Position numbers and translations under genes: made by a program. A stretch of 64,000 nucleotides of DNA from Sporosarcina quadrami (GTDB lineage: Bacteria; Bacillota; Bacilli; Bacillales_A; Planococcaceae): positions 152,342 to 216,341 of the forward strand of contig NZ_JACSQN010000007.1 of assembly GCF_014836615.1 (NCBI RefSeq), in the 5' to 3' direction. Positions 60,932 through 64,000 of the stretch are shown here, piece by piece. Numbering within the stretch: the stretch's first letter is position 1; every line of letters begins with the position of its first letter. The notes beneath the pieces were generated by a model that searched no databases, was not told the DNA's origin, and saw nothing but the letters and a program-made list of their open reading frames with translations.

Positions 60932-61079
60932 GGTACCTGTGCATGACACATTTATGACTATTCATTAAAAGTACTATTAATGCAATCAATCGACCTTTAA
61001 ACTGAATGAATATCACAATCCAGCATATCAGTTTATGCAATTGTAGTGTATTTTTCGAATCGTTCGTTGCACAGGTACC
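60932..61079. mobile_element. 148-bp MITE-like element, copy 2
   Basis: Same 12-bp inverted ends GGTACCTGTGCA / TGCACAGGTACC and the same conserved internal end blocks as copy 1, with an unrelated middle. It begins 7 bp after the transporter stop codon. The remaining ~170 bp to the next gene hold no recognised element. Confidence 0.8.
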
Positions 61080-61251
61080 GCCTTATTTCAAAATATTAAT
61101 TTGACCGACAAACCTTGCTCAAAACTTGATTTCACCCCTCTTTTTCTTTATTTCCGCTAAATTATGCGTCAAAATATTTCTTTCTGACAATTGCCAGTTC
61201 CATTCATCTACAGTAGAGTCAAAGAAAAAGTAGTGGGAGCGGAGAGCAATC

Positions 61252-62790
61252 GTGACGAATATTATGAGTGTCGGACTTCAAGGGATGAAAGGACATAAGG
61301 TGGCAATTGAAGCGAATGTCAGAATGGATCGGGAGCAGTTTGTCATAATTGGTTTACCAGATGCTTCCATTAAAGAATCAAAAGAAAGGGTTCTCAGCTG
61401 TTTGCATGCTATGAACATCGATATTTCGATGAAAAAGATAACGGTACATCTTTCGCCCGCCGATATCAGGAAGAGTGGAACAGGTTTTGACTGTGCTATG
61501 TTACTCGCTGTCATTCAAGAAGTGATGCAGAAACCATTGCCTATAGATGAATCGACGTGCGTCATCGCAGCACTGTCCTTAAATTGCGAACTCGTCCCCT
61601 TTCACGGGATGATTCCTGCAATCCAACAAGCTGTTGCCCTCGGCTTTAAACGTATATTAATCCCGCCTATCGATGTTTCTTTTTTGCAACATGTAGAAGC
61701 CGTAGAAATCATTCCCCTGCCTGACGTGGAAACACTTATCTCCTATTTAAACGGTCATTCTCCCTCCATTTCTGACTCATTTCAACAACTACATATAGAA
61801 GGAATGAAGTTATCAAATATCGAGCAATCCATAGCCGATTTCTCCTACATACGCGGTCACCAGGAAACGAAAAGAGTTCTTGAGATCGCAGCAGCAGGAT
61901 GTCACCACGTTTTACTGACAGGACCCCCTGGATGTGGAAAAAGCATGCTGGCTGATGCTTTCCACACGATAGTACCCGACTTAACTCCTGAAGAAATCGT
62001 TGAATTATACGGCATTTATCATTTAGCTCGGGAAAACCGCGGAATGTCGGCACGCCCACCTTATCGACATCCCCATCACTCTGCATCTTCTATCTCTTTA
62101 ATAGGAGGTGGTACTTTTCCAAAGCCTGGCGAGATTTCTTTAGCTAATCGCGGCGTCTTATTTCTTGACGAACTCGGTGAATTCCCGCGTAAAACGTTAG
62201 ATATGTTGCGCCAACCGATGGAATTGGGCGAAGTTACGATTAGCAGGGTAAGGCAAACTGTCATGTATCCATCGCGTTTCATCTTAATTGCCGCCACCAA
62301 TCCATGCCCTTGCGGATACGCCGGATCAAACGAAAAGTATTGCACATGCACATCAAAACAAGTGACCAGCTACCAACTGAAAGCATCTGGCCCTTTATCA
62401 GATCGATTGGATTTTATTGTCCCTCTAAAAAGTGTAGGTTTTCAAGCTCACTCAACAACAGAAGACTCTTCCGTTATTCGAGAGCGAACAACACGTGCAC
62501 GTACTATACAACGAAAGCGGTATGGAAATGAATGGCTGAACGGATTTGTCCCTTTGCAAGTATTAGAAGAGACATGCCGATTCACCGCTAAACAGAAATC
62601 TCTTGTGCAAACAGTTTGTTTCGAGCAAAAATGGAGCAACAGAACGCAACTAAAATTACTCAGAATCTCAAGGACAATTGCCGACTTAGAAGGGTCATCT
62701 TCGATTTCAGATGAAGCACTACAAGAAGCCATTCGTTGGAAAATGAATGAACCTGACCTACTAGACACACTAAAAACAGGAGGTATTTAA
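61252..62790 (+). CDS. comM: YifB/ComM-type Mg-chelatase-like AAA+ ATPase
   Basis: Cytoplasmic hexameric helicase-like ATPase of 512 residues; ComM promotes branch migration during natural transformation in Gram-negatives. Seen: N-terminal ChlI-like domain (IVIGLPDASIKESKERVLS-type segment, VHLSPADIRKSGTGFDCAML), Walker A TGPPGCGKSML near residue 223, Walker B GVLFLDELGEFPRKTLD, AATNPCPCGYAGSNEKYCTC with its cysteine-rich pre-sensor insert, and a C-terminal Mg_chelatase_C domain. GTG start after GGGAGCGGAGAG. The 3' end supplies the ribosome site of the following transposase gene. Confidence 0.92.
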   Translation: MTNIMSVGLQGMKGHKVAIEANVRMDREQFVIIGLPDASIKESKERVLSCLHAMNIDISMKKITVHLSPADIRKSGTGFDCAMLLAVIQEVMQKPLPIDESTCVIAALSLNCELVPFHGMIPAIQQAVALGFKRILIPPIDVSFLQHVEAVEIIPLPDVETLISYLNGHSPSISDSFQQLHIEGMKLSNIEQSIADFSYIRGHQETKRVLEIAAAGCHHVLLTGPPGCGKSMLADAFHTIVPDLTPEEIVELYGIYHLARENRGMSARPPYRHPHHSASSISLIGGGTFPKPGEISLANRGVLFLDELGEFPRKTLDMLRQPMELGEVTISRVRQTVMYPSRFILIAATNPCPCGYAGSNEKYCTCTSKQVTSYQLKASGPLSDRLDFIVPLKSVGFQAHSTTEDSSVIRERTTRARTIQRKRYGNEWLNGFVPLQVLEETCRFTAKQKSLVQTVCFEQKWSNRTQLKLLRISRTIADLEGSSSISDEALQEAIRWKMNEPDLLDTLKTGGI

Positions 62791-62791
62791 T

Positions 62792-63364
62792 GTGCCAAGA
62801 AGAAAACGCGATTGGCGACCTCATGCCTATTACCACGTCGGCATGCGCGGGAACAATAGAGACAATATCTTTCAAACACATGAAGACAAAATACACTTAA
62901 TGCGTGCAATGGAATACACGTACGCCAAACACCCCTTTACACTGCTTGCCTATTGCATTATGAGCAATCATTACCATCTCATCATCCGTTCGGAAACGAA
63001 TCTAAGTAAAATTATGGCCTACATCAATCGAAGATACAGCGATTACTATTCTAAAAGATACGACCACGTCGGGCGCATCTACGAAAAACGTTACTACTCT
63101 GCACTAATTCAAAGTCCACAAGCTATTTTATCCATCAGCAGCTACATCCACCGTAATCCGATCGATACAACCATTCCGCTAGTCATAAACATGGAAGATT
63201 ACCTTTACAGCTCATTCATGTACTACAAACATAACAATTTAACACCGCCACCATTTATGAACACAAACCTAATAACCACCTATCTACCCAATCCACTAAC
63301 CAAAACAAACGAATCCTACTGCCTCTATTGCCTAGCATATAAAGAAGACATGGAGGAATTTTGA
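62792..63364 (+). CDS. REP-associated tyrosine transposase (Y1_Tnp/RAYT)
   Basis: Single-strand DNA transposase-like nuclease of 190 residues. Seen: the HUH motif in YCIMSNHYHLIIRSE near residue 55 and the catalytic-type tyrosine in HVGRIYEKRYYSALI near residue 103, with IHRNPI typical of RAYTs. GTG start one base after the comM stop codon, using GGAGGT inside comM. RAYTs mobilise or maintain short palindromic repeats; the two ~148-bp elements upstream are candidates. The intact frame suggests it is functional or domesticated. Confidence 0.88.
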   Translation: MPRRKRDWRPHAYYHVGMRGNNRDNIFQTHEDKIHLMRAMEYTYAKHPFTLLAYCIMSNHYHLIIRSETNLSKIMAYINRRYSDYYSKRYDHVGRIYEKRYYSALIQSPQAILSISSYIHRNPIDTTIPLVINMEDYLYSSFMYYKHNNLTPPPFMNTNLITTYLPNPLTKTNESYCLYCLAYKEDMEEF

Positions 63365-63449
63365 CGGTACCCACTAGCGTTGCATGGTAAGAAAAAACAG
63401 TAAGAGCGTACAAAATATTACAGAAAAACGCTTGCAAATAAACAAAAAA

Positions 63450-63509
63450 GCTCCTAATGTAGATAGGGAAACGACGACTAAATCAGTTCCCTACACTATC
63501 AAAAGGAGC
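63450..63509 (+). promoter_or_regulatory. Hairpin hiding the IS transposase ribosome site
   Basis: GCTCCTAATGTAGATAGGGA (63450 on) is the imperfect complement of 63487-63509, which ends AAAAGGAGC, the transposase ribosome site. In a read-through transcript the site would be base-paired, a known way in which IS elements block activation from outside promoters. The exact left end of the element was not located. Confidence 0.55.
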
Positions 63510-63515
63510 AAGCTC

Positions 63516-64000
63516 ATGAAAAGTGTAAACCAAAATTTAGTCTTTCGTCAATACTTATCAAATTTACCGAGTAATATCTTGGATTGTCCGCTAAAGAATT
63601 ATGAAACGCAAAAGCTTACAGATCTTTCTGTGGTGAAAATCTTCATCATGGCGCATTTATGCAAGTGGGAGAGTCTTAGGGAGATTGAAGTTGGCATCCG
63701 TTCAAAAAAGGATCTTCAACAAGAGATCGGAGTCAGTTCCGTCAGTCACTCTCAGCTTAGTAGGCGGCTAAATGAATTGAATACAGCGGATTTGGCTGAC
63801 CTTCTTGGCAAATTGGGAGTTATGTATTGGACATTGCAAGGCAATGCCAAAGGCCTGAATAAAAATGTAGGACCCATTCGAATTATTGATGGTACCTACA
63901 TCAAGCTTCCAAAAAACGCGCTGAATTGGACGGCTGTCTCCAAAGATTCCTGCGGAATCAAGCTTCATGTGCGAATGGTGGCTGCCTCCTCTTCCAGCGT
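63516..64000 (+). CDS. IS4-like family transposase, partial
   Basis: N-terminal 161 residues of a DDE transposase; the gene runs off the right edge. Seen: MKSVNQNLVFRQYLSNLPSN, LTDLSVVKIFIMAHLCKWES, SHSQLSRRLNELNTADLADL and the first catalytic block IRIIDGTYIKLP, with the Asp of DGTY. ATG follows AAAAGGAGC. Marks the start of an insertion sequence at the edge of the window. Confidence 0.85.
   Translation, partial: MKSVNQNLVFRQYLSNLPSNILDCPLKNYETQKLTDLSVVKIFIMAHLCKWESLREIEVGIRSKKDLQQEIGVSSVSHSQLSRRLNELNTADLADLLGKLGVMYWTLQGNAKGLNKNVGPIRIIDGTYIKLPKNALNWTAVSKDSCGIKLHVRMVAASSSS

Overview
The window reads as chromosome of a low-GC Gram-positive, endospore-forming member of the Bacillales. Gene content, protein style and intergenic repeats point to the Planococcaceae (Sporosarcina-like). 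This is inference from recognised families; no database was searched. No rRNA, tRNA or CRISPR array was seen.

Layout, left to right. 1-1.9 kb: a betaine ABC transporter ATPase gene diverging from a GbsR-type regulator across a 24-bp palindrome. 2-8 kb: a complete Opp/Dpp-type peptide importer with its binding protein divergent from the rest. 8-11.8 kb: a PlcR/NprR-like HTH-TPR receptor with an unannotated 33-residue secreted pro-peptide directly behind it, divergent from a secreted papain-like hydrolase; a TATG-N8-CATA palindrome sits at the hydrolase promoter. 11.8-15.8 kb: an NCS1 permease, a PucR/CdaR-like regulator and an MsmX/UgpC-type ATPase. 15.8-28.4 kb: one long minus-strand amino-sugar cluster (LacI, Gfo/Idh, two permeases, binding lipoprotein, DUF624, NagA, GntR, class II aldolase, PfkB kinase, SIS deaminase, ROK kinase). 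It lacks its own ABC ATPase, which the convergent MsmX-like gene can supply. Together these can import an amino sugar or amino-sugar oligomer, deacetylate, deaminate, phosphorylate and split it.

29-35 kb: a Fur-box-preceded haem-uptake operon with three NEAT proteins (one S-layer anchored, two with membrane tails) and an IsdE-type importer. 35-40 kb: a catalase-like protein, an ECF sigma/anti-sigma pair, and a duplicated His-conserved surface protein with its own lipoprotein sortase. The sigma operon and the surface-protein operon share an identical bipartite promoter. 40-51 kb: transporters, a small PLA2-like protein, an excalibur protein, a PLP enzyme, VanZ, and an ABC-2 permease pair with a lipoprotein. 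51-55 kb: a second sortase operon with two long repetitive secreted proteins. 55-59 kb: a chemoreceptor, a DUF4385 protein and a second HTH-TPR receptor whose stop codon overlaps the start of a second, 44-residue pro-peptide. 59-64 kb: two copies of a ~148-bp element with inverted ends flanking a preQ1-riboswitch-controlled queF/transporter pair, then comM, a REP-type tyrosine transposase and the start of an IS4-like element.

The most unusual signals are the two receptor/pro-peptide modules, the shared ECF promoter, and three intergenic arrays of 21-bp repeats. All three arrays lie just past an intrinsic terminator, in the same orientation as the upstream gene, and between codirectional genes.
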